This document shows positions 52,585 to 61,399 of a stretch of 64,000 nt of DNA, in pieces. The DNA is from JAODBJ01 sp963782465 (GTDB taxonomy: Bacteria; Actinomycetota; Acidimicrobiia; IMCC26256; PALSA-610). The stretch spans positions 1 to 64,000 of the forward strand of contig CAWAJR010000006.1 of the NCBI GenBank assembly GCA_963782465.1. The letters run 5' to 3'. Made by a program: the position numbers and the translations under genes. The stretch's first letter is position 1, and every line of letters starts with the position of its first letter. The notes under the pieces were generated by a model. It worked only from the letters and a program-made list of their open reading frames with translations. It was not told the origin of the DNA and did not search any database.

Positions 52585-53324
52585 ACCAACCTTCGCCGAC
52601 CGAGCGACTCAGTGCGTTCTTCCCCGCGTTCAACGAAGCGGAGAACATCGCCCGTACGGTCGAACTCGCGCGCGACGCGCTCGAAGGCGCCGGCGTCCGC
52701 GTGTTCGAGTTGATCGTGGTCAACGACGGCAGCGCCGACCGGACTGGGGCGATTGCCGAGGAACTCGCCGCATCCGACCCGCGGGTCCGAGTGGTCCACC
52801 ACGAACGTAACCGCGGCTACGGCGCCGCGTTGCGCACCGGCTTCGCCGCGAGCGCCTACCCGTGGGTGTTCTGGACCGACGGCGACGGCCAGTTCGACGT
52901 CCGCGAGATCGACACACTCTTCGCGCTCGCCGCCGACGCCGACCTTGTGGCCGGCTACCGCTTGCGCCGCGCGGACCACTTCGGCCGCCGCGTCAATGGA
53001 GCACTGTGGTCGGCGCTGCTGCGCGCGACCATCGGTTTGCACGCACGCGACGTCGACTGTGCGTTCAAGTTGCTCCGGCGCAGTTGCCTCGATCGGATCC
53101 CACCACTCCAGTCGGAAGGTGCCCTCGTGTCGGCGGAGCTTCTCGTCAAACTCGAGCGCGCCGGCGCCCGCCGAGCGCAGGTCGGCGTTCACCACTACCC
53201 GCGCCGCGCCGGTGAACCGACCGGCGCCGACCTGCGCGTCATCGTGCGGGCCTTCAGCGAGTTGTTCGGGCAACGCCGGCAGCTGCGCGCAAACGCGGTG
53301 CACCCGCCCGGAGGCGCGCTCTGA
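52578..53324 (+). CDS. Glycosyltransferase family 2
   Basis: The protein has 248 residues. It has AFFPAFNEAENIARTVELA near residue 12, ELIVVNDGSADRTG and WTDGDGQFDVREID, the last replacing the more usual DADxQ motif. GHxx-like regions near residue 155 (RDVDCAFKLLRR) are typical of DPM synthase-like GT2 enzymes. GTG 52578 overlaps the stop of the upstream gene. It probably charges polyprenol phosphate or adds a sugar to it. Confidence 0.85.
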   Translation: MLNQPSPTERLSAFFPAFNEAENIARTVELARDALEGAGVRVFELIVVNDGSADRTGAIAEELAASDPRVRVVHHERNRGYGAALRTGFAASAYPWVFWTDGDGQFDVREIDTLFALAADADLVAGYRLRRADHFGRRVNGALWSALLRATIGLHARDVDCAFKLLRRSCLDRIPPLQSEGALVSAELLVKLERAGARRAQVGVHHYPRRAGEPTGADLRVIVRAFSELFGQRRQLRANAVHPPGGAL

Positions 53325-53352
53325 TGGCCGGCCACCGGTAGGCTCGATCACC

Positions 53353-54120
53353 GTGCGCGTATTGGTCGCGATACCCACCTACGTAGAAGCCGAGAACATC
53401 GAAGAAGTGCTGCGGCGCGCCCGCGCCGCGTCGGCCGACATCGACCTGCTCGTGATCGACGACAACAGTCCCGACGGCACCGCCGATATCGCCGAGCGCG
53501 TCGGCAAGGAGATCGGCAACGTCGAAGTCTTGCGCCGCCCGGCGAAGAAGGGCCTCGGGAACGCGTACCGCGCCGGGTTCGGTATCGGGATCGACCGCGG
53601 CTACGACCTCATCTGCCAGATGGACGCCGACCTCTCCCACGACCCCGCGGTGCTCCCGCAGCTCATCGCGGCGGTCGAAGCGGGCGCCGATCTCGCCATC
53701 GGGTCGCGCTACGTGCCGGGTGGCGACATCCCCCACTGGCCCGCGTACCGCCGCGCGCTGTCGCGCTACGGCAACCTCTACGCGGGCGTCATGCTCGGCA
53801 CCGGCATCCGCGACAACACCGCCGGGTTCCGCTGTTACCGCGCGTCGACGCTGCAGGGCATCGAGTTCGCCAAGACCCGCGCGAACGGGTACCTGTTCCA
53901 GATCGAGCTCGCGTACCGCGCCTGGCTCTGGGGCGGCCGTACCGCCGAAGTCCCGATCATCTTCACCGACCGCGTCCGCGGATACTCGAAGATGTCGCTC
54001 AGCGTCATGATCGAGGAGATGATCATGGTGACGTGGTGGGGTATTCGCGATCGGGTCATCCCATCTCGCCGCGAGTTGCGCAAGCGCGCCAAGACGCTCG
54101 CCGCCGCGTCCCGCCCCTGA
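53353..54120 (+). CDS. Polyprenol monophosphomannose synthase-like GT2
   Basis: The protein has 255 residues. It has VAIPTYVEAENIEEVLRRA, LLVIDDNSPDGTADIA, CQMDADLSHDP and GSRYVPGGDI, the pattern of dolichyl/polyprenol-phosphate mannose synthases (Ppm1/DPM1 catalytic domain). It would make polyprenol-phosphate mannose for the PMT_2 and PIG-V type GT-C enzymes of this cluster. GTG 53353 follows TAGGCT (53339-53344) by eight bases and has no ribosome binding site. No N-terminal acyltransferase domain (as in some Ppm1) is present. Confidence 0.87.
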   Translation: MRVLVAIPTYVEAENIEEVLRRARAASADIDLLVIDDNSPDGTADIAERVGKEIGNVEVLRRPAKKGLGNAYRAGFGIGIDRGYDLICQMDADLSHDPAVLPQLIAAVEAGADLAIGSRYVPGGDIPHWPAYRRALSRYGNLYAGVMLGTGIRDNTAGFRCYRASTLQGIEFAKTRANGYLFQIELAYRAWLWGGRTAEVPIIFTDRVRGYSKMSLSVMIEEMIMVTWWGIRDRVIPSRRELRKRAKTLAAASRP

Positions 54121-54125
54121 CGGGT

Positions 54126-55736
54126 TTAGACGGCGGAACGGCGTTGCTCGGCCGCGGCGTTGATCGCGTCGCGTGAGAGCACCGGGGCGTCGCGACCGGT
54201 GGCGCCACTCGCGCCCGGGTCGGCCTTCTCTTCGTGGTACTCGGCCTCGACGTTCACCGACCAGACGTCGTGGTTCGCACCCAGGATGTTCTCGACCGAC
54301 AGCATCGCGGTGAGCATCGAGTGGTCCTGGTTGTTGTACTTGTGCATCCCGTTCCGACCCGTCGGGAACACATTGGGCGCGTTCGCTTCGAGCCAGGTGC
54401 GCAGCACCTTCACGTTGTCCTGGTACTGGTCGTCGTACACCGGGTATGCCTTCGGCACCCGCACGACGTAGCCGGCCTCGACCTTGCTCACGTCCTTGAT
54501 CAAGCCGAGCTTCTGCATCTCGCGCTTCGCTTGCGCGATCAGTTCTTCGTCCGACTTGGTCCACATCTGGTCGCCTTCGTTCACGAAGAACTCGAGCCCG
54601 AGGCAGGTGCGACCTTCCTTGACCAGGTACGGCGACCACGACCCGAAGTTCTGCACGCGACCGACCTTCACGTCGGGGTCGTGGATGTAGATCCAGGTGT
54701 CGGGGAAGGAGTACTCCATCGGCACGACGAGCGCGACGGTCATGAAGTCGCGGTAGCCGAGGTCGCCCGCCGCCGCCTGCACGTCGTCGGGGATCGGTGG
54801 GCTCATCGCCTGCAGGAGCCGGCTCATCGGCATCGAGGAGACGACGTGGGTGCACTCGAACGTCGTCTCCTTGCCGGTTTCCTTGTCGAGCGCGACCACC
54901 GCGTACGCGGCACCGTCGCGGTGCAGTACCCGCACGACCTTGTGGTTGAACAGCAGGGTCGAGCCGGCCGCGGTGACCTTCGCGGCGGCGGTCTCCCACA
55001 TCTGGCCCGGGCCGAACTTCGGGTAGTTGAACTCCTCGATGAGGCTGGTGACCTGCTTCGACTTGTCGCGCCGGCCCGCGTACTTCGCCCGTAGCGGTTC
55101 CCAGACCGCGGCGACGATCGACATGCCCTTGATGCGCTGGGCACCGAAGTCGGCCGACAACTCCGAGGCGGGCACACCCCACACCTTCTCGTTGTAGGTC
55201 TTGAAGAAGTGGTTGTAGAGCCGCCAGCCGTAGTGCGCGACGACGTACCCCTCGAGCATGTCCTGGTTCTTCGGTGGCCGGACCCGCACCCACGCGTACG
55301 AGGCCATGCACCGCAGCGCCTCGACGAAACCGAGGTTGCGAAGCGCGTTCAACGGCTTGATCGGGTAGTCGTAGAGCTTGCCCTGGTAGTAGATGTGGCT
55401 CATCCGGGGCCGGCGCAGGAAGTCGTCGGGGCCGAGGATCTCCCACCACAGGTCGTCGACCGGCTGCACCTTGGTGAAGAACCGGTGGCCGCCGATGTCG
55501 AAACGCCAGCCGTCCCGTTCCACCGTCCGACTGATACCGCCGACCACGTTGTCGCTCTCGAGGATGACCGACGGGATGCCGGCCTTCGACAGCTGGTAAG
55601 CGGCGGTGAGACCCGCCGGGCCGGCGCCGATGATCACGACCCGGGGCGTGGCCCGCGCGCCCAGGTCAGCCCCGTCCGCGGTCACGTCGTGAAGTACGGG
55701 GGGTGAAGCGTTCTGCGAGTCGTCGGTGAGGTCCAT
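54126..55736 (-). CDS. FAD-dependent oxidoreductase, UDP-galactopyranose mutase/amine-oxidase-like
   Basis: The protein has 536 residues. The dinucleotide-binding motif VVIIGAGPAGLTAAYQLS lies near residue 33. It is followed by GGISRTVERDGWRFDIGGHRF, which is typical of UGM and protoporphyrinogen-oxidase-like flavoproteins. The C-terminal NGMHKYNNQDHSMLTAML also occurs in UGM-like proteins of glycan clusters. Its place among arabinan-like genes supports a role in making a furanose sugar nucleotide (inference); it is not a close match to classical Glf. ATG 55736 is preceded by GGAG. A TTG at 55772 would add 12 residues. Confidence 0.75.
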   Translation of the reverse strand: MDLTDDSQNASPPVLHDVTADGADLGARATPRVVIIGAGPAGLTAAYQLSKAGIPSVILESDNVVGGISRTVERDGWRFDIGGHRFFTKVQPVDDLWWEILGPDDFLRRPRMSHIYYQGKLYDYPIKPLNALRNLGFVEALRCMASYAWVRVRPPKNQDMLEGYVVAHYGWRLYNHFFKTYNEKVWGVPASELSADFGAQRIKGMSIVAAVWEPLRAKYAGRRDKSKQVTSLIEEFNYPKFGPGQMWETAAAKVTAAGSTLLFNHKVVRVLHRDGAAYAVVALDKETGKETTFECTHVVSSMPMSRLLQAMSPPIPDDVQAAAGDLGYRDFMTVALVVPMEYSFPDTWIYIHDPDVKVGRVQNFGSWSPYLVKEGRTCLGLEFFVNEGDQMWTKSDEELIAQAKREMQKLGLIKDVSKVEAGYVVRVPKAYPVYDDQYQDNVKVLRTWLEANAPNVFPTGRNGMHKYNNQDHSMLTAMLSVENILGANHDVWSVNVEAEYHEEKADPGASGATGRDAPVLSRDAINAAAEQRRSAV

Positions 55737-55774
55737 GAGCTCCGGAGCGCGGTCGAAGGCGCGGTCGTACAACC

Positions 55775-55788
55775 GGGCAAGTTTGCCC
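55775..55788. promoter_or_regulatory. Inverted repeat upstream of the flavoprotein gene
   Basis: GGGCAA-GT-TTGCCC is a perfect 6-base inverted repeat 39 bases before the ATG at 55736. It may be an operator or part of the promoter; no -35/-10 pair was recognised with confidence. Confidence 0.4.
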
Positions 55789-55822
55789 TAATGGGTCATT
55801 CCCCCACTGGCGAGCACCCATG

Positions 55823-57259
55823 CTACCTGCGGGTTGCGAATTGCGTCGCCCGCAGTTCTTCCACGATGCGCACGATCGCAACCGCCGCCAACACGACGAT
55901 CGACGGCTCCACGGCCGCCCGGAAACGGGTCTGGCCGTAGGTGACGGCCACCCCGACGGTCGAGGCGATCGCGGGACCGAACAGCACCCAGGTGACGCGA
56001 GCCGACCGGCGCCAGGCCACGATCGCGCCCGCCGTCCCGAGGAGGAGGAGCGGGTAGTAGGCCCAGAGGCCGAGGGCGGTCACCCAGCGCTCGCGGCCCT
56101 CACCCAGGTTGAAGAACAGCATGTCGAACGGGCGGAAGACGCTCCACGTGCGGCCGATCCGCGCCGCGACCACGACCGGAACCCGCGCCTCGTGCGCCTT
56201 CATGTAGTCGAACGCACGCTTGCGGTACACCTTCGAAAGCACCGATTCGTCACCGACGAGCCCCTGTGAATCGAGGCAGGGCGGGGCGAGCAGGGTCAAC
56301 CCCGTCGCCGAGCCGTAGTACACGTGGTCGCAGTTCGACCCGACCAGCGCGATGCCGTCATTGGTCGACACGAACGTCCGGGCGTCGAAGCGGGCAAGGT
56401 TGTAGCCGACCCACGGGCCCACGACGATCGCGGCGCCGGCGCAGCCGACGGCGGCGAGCGCGACCGCCCGCCGGGCACCCATCCGGGCGAGGAAGGCCAC
56501 CGGGATCACGAGCAGCGGCACGAAGAGCACCAGTTCGGCACGCCCGAGCGTCGCCAGCCCCGCGAACACGCCGGTGGCGAGCGCGTTGCGCCACGACGGC
56601 CTCCGCAACATCCGGATCGCGAAGAGCAACGTCGCGACGGTCACGACGCCCGTGACGGTCTCCGACATGATCAGGCCGTCGTTCACCCACAGGTTCGGGT
56701 AGATCGCGGCGAGCGCAGCCGCGAGCCAGCCGACGATGTCGCCCGCGATCGCTCGCCCGAGCAGCCCGATGAGCAGCACGAGGATCGTGCCGAGAAGCGC
56801 CATCGTGTAGCGCTGCTCGCGCACATGCGTGTAATGAACGACCCCGGCGTCCTCGAACTTGTCGGCGAAGTGGCGCAGCAACGGTCGTTCGAACAGCCAA
56901 CTCACCGGGGCGAGCACCATCACCGTGAGCGGCGGGTGTTCCGCGGTCGGCGGATTGGCGACGCCGGGCAATGCCGGCTGCGGGAACGGCCCGGTGAACG
57001 CGCGGCCTTCGGCGATCGCGTCTGCTTCCGCGTTGTAGAACACCTGGTCGCTGGCCGCCCCGTTCACGCCGGGGCACTGGCTGTGCACCTCGCCGACGAC
57101 CACGCCGTTCATCCGGATCGGGCACGGCCCGCTCTTCGCCCCGGCGACGTAGGCGACCCGCACCGCGAGCGCGCCGGCGAGGATCACGAACAGGACGAGC
57201 CAGAACCGATCGAGCCGCAACTTCCTGTCTGGGTCCGTCACGCCGCTCCCGCCCAACAT
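55823..57259 (-). CDS. GT-C membrane glycosyltransferase (GT39/PMT_2 type)
   Basis: The protein has 478 residues and about ten membrane segments. Two regions are shared with the paralogues at 42885 and 44935: SDQVFYNAEADAIAEGRAF and SNCDHVYYGSATG. A cysteine pair in the first loop (GPCPIRMNG and HSQCPG) could form a disulfide. GGGGAG lies five bases before ATG 57259, which supports this start over GTG 57241. It is the last gene of a minus-strand group of glycosyltransferases that starts at 59932. Confidence 0.82.
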   Translation of the reverse strand: MLGGSGVTDPDRKLRLDRFWLVLFVILAGALAVRVAYVAGAKSGPCPIRMNGVVVGEVHSQCPGVNGAASDQVFYNAEADAIAEGRAFTGPFPQPALPGVANPPTAEHPPLTVMVLAPVSWLFERPLLRHFADKFEDAGVVHYTHVREQRYTMALLGTILVLLIGLLGRAIAGDIVGWLAAALAAIYPNLWVNDGLIMSETVTGVVTVATLLFAIRMLRRPSWRNALATGVFAGLATLGRAELVLFVPLLVIPVAFLARMGARRAVALAAVGCAGAAIVVGPWVGYNLARFDARTFVSTNDGIALVGSNCDHVYYGSATGLTLLAPPCLDSQGLVGDESVLSKVYRKRAFDYMKAHEARVPVVVAARIGRTWSVFRPFDMLFFNLGEGRERWVTALGLWAYYPLLLLGTAGAIVAWRRSARVTWVLFGPAIASTVGVAVTYGQTRFRAAVEPSIVVLAAVAIVRIVEELRATQFATRR

Positions 57260-57278
57260 TTCGGCTCCCCGACCGGGC

Positions 57279-58373
57279 TCAGGGAACATAGGTCCCCGTG
57301 AAGGCAAGGACACAAAGGGCAACCATTCCCGCCCCGCACAGTGCCCACACCACCCGTTCCCACGCCGGGCGCACGACGGTCGCCCCGGCGAGCAGGAACG
57401 GGAAGGTGGAGTAGGCGTAACGCTCCAGTGAATCGAGGTTGCCGGCCGTCGACGCCAGGACGACGGCGGCCAGGGCGTACGCCGAGTACGACCACGGCCA
57501 CTTGCGCACGAGGACGACCAGCAACACGACGAGGAGGAGCAGCGTGACGGCGTGCAGGCCCGAACCGAACCGGTCGCCCGAGAACAGCTCCCGGGTGGCG
57601 TGGCCGATATTGGTGAACGGGTCGGTCGACCTCCCGCGTAACTGCGGGTTCTCCTGGGCGTGCAGCACGTAGAAGAGATCGCCGGTGCGCGCCCGAACCC
57701 ACAGCATGTAGCTCAACAGGCCGGCGGCCGGCGCGCACACCGCGACCACCGGCCCGAGCCGCGACCGCGGCTCCTTCGTGGTGAGCACCGCGGTCGCCGC
57801 GAACACGACGAGGAGCACACCGATCGGTCGCGCCGTCCCCGCGAGGTAACCGAACGCCGCGGCCCACCACCAGCGCCGGGCCCTCAAGGCGAGCGCCATC
57901 GCGAGCGCCAGCGCCATCAGCGTCGCTTCTGCGTAACCCATCACCGCCACGAACGCCGGCGGCGCGAGGGCGATGAGCCAGGCGGCGCGACGCGCGAGAT
58001 CGACATCGCCGGTCTCGGCACGTACGAGACGAACGAGCAACACACCGGCCACGAGCGCCGAGGCGTTCACGACGATGAGGAGCGCCGCGCCCACGCTCAC
58101 CCCCGGCACCCAGCTCACCGCGCGGGCGAGCAACGGCACCAGGGGGAAGAACCGCAGACCGAGCTTCGGCACCGCGTCGTAGCCACCGCGAGCGATATCG
58201 CGGTAGAACGCGGCGTCCCACGCGAACAGTCCCTGGTGTGCCTGCACCGGAGGCGGCGACACCGGCAACGTCGACACGACATGGCGCGTCAGCGCGAGCG
58301 TGCCGAGCACCACGACGCGGGCGACCACCCACGGCACGGCGGCGATTCGAAATTCCTCGGCGGTCTGCGTCAC
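57279..58373 (-). CDS. PIG-V-like mannosyltransferase (GT-C)
   Basis: The protein has 364 residues. The early acidic motif is FAWDAAFYRDIARGGYD near residue 50, which matches the WDxxxY pattern of PIG-V/GPI-type mannosyltransferase-2 proteins and actinobacterial relatives. GLRFFPLVPLLAR follows. About nine membrane segments are seen. The GTG start overlaps the stop of the upstream gene (GTGA). It likely transfers mannose from polyprenol-phosphate mannose. Confidence 0.8.
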   Translation of the reverse strand: MTQTAEEFRIAAVPWVVARVVVLGTLALTRHVVSTLPVSPPPVQAHQGLFAWDAAFYRDIARGGYDAVPKLGLRFFPLVPLLARAVSWVPGVSVGAALLIVVNASALVAGVLLVRLVRAETGDVDLARRAAWLIALAPPAFVAVMGYAEATLMALALAMALALRARRWWWAAAFGYLAGTARPIGVLLVVFAATAVLTTKEPRSRLGPVVAVCAPAAGLLSYMLWVRARTGDLFYVLHAQENPQLRGRSTDPFTNIGHATRELFSGDRFGSGLHAVTLLLLVVLLVVLVRKWPWSYSAYALAAVVLASTAGNLDSLERYAYSTFPFLLAGATVVRPAWERVVWALCGAGMVALCVLAFTGTYVP

Positions 58374-59932
58374 CGAACGGAGAACTGCTGCAGCCCGGGC
58401 ATCTCGAAGAGTGTTTCATCGGGTACGACCCGCTGGGTGAATACCCGGTGGCGGGAGAACTGCGCCGCCATCGCCTCGCACTTGCCCACATGGGTCCGGT
58501 ACCCGGGCGCGGTGACGAGCCAGATCGTGTTGTTCCCGGCGCGGGCGAGCACATCACGCGCGACACGTACGGGACTTTCCGCCGCGATGCGTTTCTTGTA
58601 GTCGACCCAGTCGACGAGGACGCCCGGCTTCGGCGACGACGGGTAGCTCACTTCCTTGAACCCGCCCCCAGCGAGGCGGTGCACCGCGGGGCCGAGTTGA
58701 TCGGGGCAGTACACCACGACGTCGTTCGGTTTCGCGTCGGCGCGGAGCACCGCCGCCACTTGCGCGGCCTGGGTGCGGTTGGTGAACGTGTTGCGCAACC
58801 CGCCCACGAAACCGACGCACACCATTACGGCGAGCAAACCGAACCGCACGCGACGATCCGTGAAGGAAACGAACCCGTGTGCGAGGAGCAGTAACCAGAA
58901 GGGGAACACGAACGCGCTGTAGCGGGTCTGGAAGGCGCCGCCCGACAGGTAGTTGAGGGAGGTACCGACGACCAAACCGGCACCGAGCACGAACGCGATC
59001 CACCTCGCAGCCGGTCGCGTGTACAAGTCGATGTCGATGTGGCGGCCGTCGACCGCGGCACCGAACAAGCCGACGAGCAACACCGCGATCGTGAAGAAGA
59101 ACAGCACCCAACCTTCGTTCTGCGTGCTGCCCGCGAAATCGCTGAAGGTCTTCCCGATCGGTACCGGCGGCAGTTGAGGCTGCCCCCACGGCGTGCCCGT
59201 GTGCTTCGCCTGGAAGAGGAAGGTCGGTAGCCACGGGATGAACGTCGCGCCGCCGGCAGCCATCGCGATCAGCATGCGGCGAGCCGCATCACGCGCCGCG
59301 GTGGTCTTGCCGCGCACGCTCATCCACACGAGCATCGCTCCGACGACGATCGCGAGGTACAGCGCCCAGTACTGGGTGTAGATGAGCAGCGCCACTACCA
59401 GCGCGAACACGGCGAGCCGGTCGAGCGACGGCTTCTCGAGGCACCGCACGAAGGCGAGGAACCCGCACATCACGAGCAGGACCTCGAGCATGTACATGCG
59501 GGTCTCGGTCGCGAACCGGGCGACGAACGGGTTCGAAACGAACATCAACACCGCGGCCCACCCGGTGGCCGGGCCGCTCACCCGCTTGCCGGCGTAGTAG
59601 GCCGCGACGGTCGCGCCGATCGCGGCGACCCCCGACAGCGACCGCACCGCCTCGTCGCTCGTGCCGAACGCGATCGTCCAGAAGTGAAGCAAGACGTAGT
59701 AGAGCGGCGGGGCGCCATCGTTGCGCAACCAGTGGAAGATTTCGGTGAACGGCAGACGGGCGATGTTGACCGTCAGCGCCTCGTCGAGCCACAAGTCGGA
59801 CTTCGTCGCGAAGCACAGCGCGAGGCCGATCACGACCGCGGATGCGACCGCCGCCACCAGGACGACTGACCGCGACGGGACCGGGCCACCCGGCGCCGCG
59901 CCGCGCGCGGGCGCGTCGGAAGTCAAGGTCAC
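58370..59932 (-). CDS. GT-C membrane glycosyltransferase (GT39-like)
   Basis: The protein has 520 residues and about eleven membrane segments. The first loop is KSDLWLDEALTVNIARLPF, with the LWxDE motif of PMT_2 proteins near residue 47, and GAPPLYYVLLHFW follows. The C-terminal 150 residues form a soluble domain (NDVVVYCPDQLGPAVHRL). GTG 59932 is six bases after TAGCGT, so the transcript is probably leaderless. Its promoter lies within the end of the luciferase-like gene. Confidence 0.82.
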   Translation of the reverse strand: MTLTSDAPARGAAPGGPVPSRSVVLVAAVASAVVIGLALCFATKSDLWLDEALTVNIARLPFTEIFHWLRNDGAPPLYYVLLHFWTIAFGTSDEAVRSLSGVAAIGATVAAYYAGKRVSGPATGWAAVLMFVSNPFVARFATETRMYMLEVLLVMCGFLAFVRCLEKPSLDRLAVFALVVALLIYTQYWALYLAIVVGAMLVWMSVRGKTTAARDAARRMLIAMAAGGATFIPWLPTFLFQAKHTGTPWGQPQLPPVPIGKTFSDFAGSTQNEGWVLFFFTIAVLLVGLFGAAVDGRHIDIDLYTRPAARWIAFVLGAGLVVGTSLNYLSGGAFQTRYSAFVFPFWLLLLAHGFVSFTDRRVRFGLLAVMVCVGFVGGLRNTFTNRTQAAQVAAVLRADAKPNDVVVYCPDQLGPAVHRLAGGGFKEVSYPSSPKPGVLVDWVDYKKRIAAESPVRVARDVLARAGNNTIWLVTAPGYRTHVGKCEAMAAQFSRHRVFTQRVVPDETLFEMPGLQQFSVR

Positions 59933-59936
59933 CGCA

Positions 59937-60908
59937 TCACGCTAACCGCGGCGCAACCTCCCGGGCGAAGCGTTCGAGGCTCTCCGAAGAGGGGTAATCC
60001 CGGTACCACAACACGAACTCGCGGCACCCCGCGTCGACGTACGCGCGCGCCTTCTCGGCGACCTGTTCGACCGTGCCGACGAAATTGTCGCGTACGTACT
60101 CCACCGGGTCGCCGCGCCCCCAGAGCGACCCGCCGCCGGGCGACGCCAGCCACGCGTCGAGGTCGGCTTCGGTATCGAACAGGCGGCAGTCGGGAGCGTG
60201 GGTCCGGGTGATCGCGTCGAAGTCGCGGCCGATGTCGTCGCAGTGACGGCGCAGCACCTCCGACTTGTGCTTGAAGCTTTCGAGGCCGACCTGCCAGTTC
60301 GTCTTGTCGGCGTGGCGCGCCGCGATCCGCAGCGTCACCTGCTCGCCGCCGCCCCCCACCCAGATCTCCGGGAGTTGCTGCAACGGTTTCGGGTCGCAGT
60401 ACGCCCCGTCGAACGACAGGTGCTTGCCGTGGAAGGTCACCGTCTCGGCCGTCCAGCACTGCTTCACGACCTGGATCGTCTCCGACAAGATGCGCAACCG
60501 GTCGCGAGCAGGCGGGTAGTCGAACCCGTACGCCTGGTACTCGCGCTCGTACCAACCCGCACCCAGGCCGAGGATCAGGCGGCCACCAGAGAAGACGTCG
60601 ACGCAGGCCGCTTCCTTCGCGAGCAACCCGGCATTGCGGTATGCCGCGCACGTGACCATCTGGCCGAGCTTGATCTTCGTGGTTTGCGGCGCGAGCGCGG
60701 CGAGCGTCGTGAACGCTTCGAACACGTGCGTCGGTTCGCGCCGAGGCACGGTCTCGACATGGTCGTAGACCCACAGATGGTCGTAGCCCACGTCCTCCGC
60801 GAGTCGCGCGATCTCAACCGTGCGCGCCCACGCCTCGGCCGCACCCCAACCCGTGTACTCGAGCTTCCAACCCTGCGGCGCGAACGCGCCGATCTTCACA
60901 CCCGTCAC
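59937..60908 (-). CDS. LLM-class (luciferase-like) F420-type oxidoreductase
   Basis: The protein has 323 residues with a TIM-barrel luciferase-like fold. It has GYDHLWVYDHVETVP near residue 40, GRLILGLGAGWYEREYQAYG near 105 and EIWVGGGGEQVTLRIAARHAD near 180. In actinobacteria such proteins usually use coenzyme F420, but FMN is also possible. The substrate is unknown. GTG 60908 overlaps the stop of the VOC gene by GTGA, so the two are translated together. Confidence 0.85.
   Translation of the reverse strand: MTGVKIGAFAPQGWKLEYTGWGAAEAWARTVEIARLAEDVGYDHLWVYDHVETVPRREPTHVFEAFTTLAALAPQTTKIKLGQMVTCAAYRNAGLLAKEAACVDVFSGGRLILGLGAGWYEREYQAYGFDYPPARDRLRILSETIQVVKQCWTAETVTFHGKHLSFDGAYCDPKPLQQLPEIWVGGGGEQVTLRIAARHADKTNWQVGLESFKHKSEVLRRHCDDIGRDFDAITRTHAPDCRLFDTEADLDAWLASPGGGSLWGRGDPVEYVRDNFVGTVEQVAEKARAYVDAGCREFVLWYRDYPSSESLERFAREVAPRLA
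59939..59944 (-). promoter_or_regulatory. -10 element, leaderless promoter of the GT39-like gene
   Basis: TAGCGT on the minus strand is six bases (GATGCG) before GTG 59932. Confidence 0.55.
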
Positions 60909-61399
60909 TGCGATCGCTCGTTCTTCATGTCCCACCATTGGAGCTCGACCATCATCGGGAGCAGGAAGCGGATGTAGCAGCTGGTGATCGCGAGCACGCC
61001 ATGGTCGTCGACCTTCTTGTCGATGATCTCGACGCGGTCGTCGTGCTCCTTGTACGCCTTCGCCCGCGCGAGCACATCGTCGAGTTCCGACTCCGCCCCG
61101 ACCGACAGCCCGAAGTGGTCGAGGCGCGGGCACACCATCGGCGGCTCGTCGAGGATCAGGAACACGAACTGTTCGAGCGTGTAGGCCTGGAACACGAGAC
61201 GGCGGCCTTCGTCGGTCAGCATCGTGAGCTCTTCCCACCCGAACACGTTCGAGTAGAAGTCGACCAGCTGGCGCCGGCCGCTCTCCACGAGCAGTTCCGC
61301 CGGAAGGCTCATCGCGACGTGGTTGAAGTGCGGCGAACGCGACGCGAAATGCGGCCGTTCGCTCCGGGTCGCCCCGGTCGACGTTTCGATCGTCGTCAT
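60905..61399 (-). CDS. VOC (glyoxalase/dioxygenase superfamily) protein
   Basis: The 164-residue protein has the VOC fold pattern HFNHVAMSLP near residue 24, QLVDFYSNVFGWEE and PRLDHFGLSV near 92, with His residues that can bind a metal. The C-terminal LPMMVELQWWD gives the expected Glu. A hydrolase, isomerase or dioxygenase activity cannot be chosen. The ATG overlaps the stop of the alcohol dehydrogenase, and its stop overlaps the LLM gene. Confidence 0.82.
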   Translation of the reverse strand: MTTIETSTGATRSERPHFASRSPHFNHVAMSLPAELLVESGRRQLVDFYSNVFGWEELTMLTDEGRRLVFQAYTLEQFVFLILDEPPMVCPRLDHFGLSVGAESELDDVLARAKAYKEHDDRVEIIDKKVDDHGVLAITSCYIRFLLPMMVELQWWDMKNERSQ

